A DNA stretch of 5,588 bases from Woeseia sp. (GTDB taxonomy: Bacteria; Pseudomonadota; Gammaproteobacteria; Steroidobacterales; Woeseiaceae). Positions 5,413-5,588 of the stretch are shown piece by piece; position 1 is the stretch's first letter, and each line of letters starts with the position of its first letter. The stretch lies in NCBI GenBank assembly GCA_018701055.1, contig JABIUH010000046.1, positions 1 through 5,588 of the forward strand, written 5' to 3'. A model generated the notes under the pieces. The model was not told where the DNA came from, searched no databases, and saw only the letters and a list, made by a program, of their open reading frames with translations. A program made the translations under genes and the position numbers.

Positions 5413-5588
5413 CTACGAAGGAAACAACACCGTGTGGAACGTACGAACACTGACAACCGCATCTGCACGCAATACGGTGTTATCCAACTCAGGGTGATCA
5501 ACGCGCATTTGCTCCGCGTATGCACGCGGTCCTTGCGCGTCGGGTTCGGCAAAGTTGGCCAGAAGGTCATCCATGGCGGAACGCAAGG
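5413..5588 (-). CDS. C-terminus of an unrecognised protein, open at the right edge
   Basis: The minus-strand frame is open from the window edge for 57 complete codons to TAG at 5415-5413. The composition is that of a real soluble protein: an acidic amphipathic start (M-D-D-L-L-A-N-F-A-E-P), then A-Y-A-E-Q-M-R, D-H-P-E-L-D-N and a beta-like end (V-V-S-V-R-T-F-H-T-V-L-F-P-S). The alternative frame over the same stretch (5570-5367) is rich in Cys and Arg and looks like a shadow. I see no family motif. If the att reading is right, this is the first gene inside the integrated element. No terminator is obvious after its stop. Confidence 0.55.
   Translation of the reverse strand, partial: LRSAMDDLLANFAEPDAQGPRAYAEQMRVDHPELDNTVLRADAVVSVRTFHTVLFPS

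Noticed and set aside
5367..5570. 67-codon minus-strand frame
   Set aside because: Its Cys/Arg-rich composition and overlap with the better frame open to the window edge (5413-5588) mark it as a shadow.

Overview
All protein genes here lie on the minus strand. Base composition is moderate (about half G+C by eye). The encoded CCA of the tRNA-Arg fragment, the tight gene spacing and the GTG starts fit a proteobacterium, possibly a marine gammaproteobacterium. That assignment is inference from style, not proof.

Layout, in transcription order from high to low coordinates. (a) 5413-5588: C-terminus of an unrecognised protein that runs off the right edge. (b) 5236-5412: a non-coding stretch with two pairs of 7-bp direct repeats. 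(c) 5189-5235: the 3' part only of a tRNA-Arg(TCG) gene, cut off inside the anticodon stem and followed by a rho-independent terminator at 5157-5182. This is the usual scar of an integrative element inserted in a tRNA gene. Because the fragment keeps a terminator, the element most likely lies to the right (above 5235) and older chromosome to the left. (d) 5046-5057: a perfect palindromic operator-like site upstream of a compact gene run. (e) 5010-3724 and 3709-2366: two tandem exported paralogues of the M24 (creatinase/prolidase/Xaa-Pro aminopeptidase) fold. The second keeps all five expected metal ligands and the first has lost two. (f) 2366-1479: a membrane-anchored protein of unknown function with an EF-hand-like Asp loop, its GTG start overlapping the previous stop. 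(g) 1433-819: a LysE/RhtB-type exporter. (h) 745-1: an SDR (FabG-like) oxidoreductase, complete except possibly for its stop codon, preceded by a second near-copy of the same operator at 777-788.

The shared operator ties the two ends of the cluster into one probable regulon, perhaps under a GntR-type repressor. A working model, which is inference, is a small-molecule or peptide handling locus: two periplasmic M24-fold proteins, an envelope-anchored partner, an inner-membrane exporter of amino-acid-like compounds, and a cytoplasmic SDR. Notably, two of the enzyme-fold proteins look catalytically altered: the first M24 protein, and the SDR, which has Ala and Phe where the catalytic Ser and Tyr belong. 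The locus may therefore hold partner or sensor pseudoenzymes rather than a plain catabolic pathway. The window shows no CRISPR array, transposase, integrase or rRNA.
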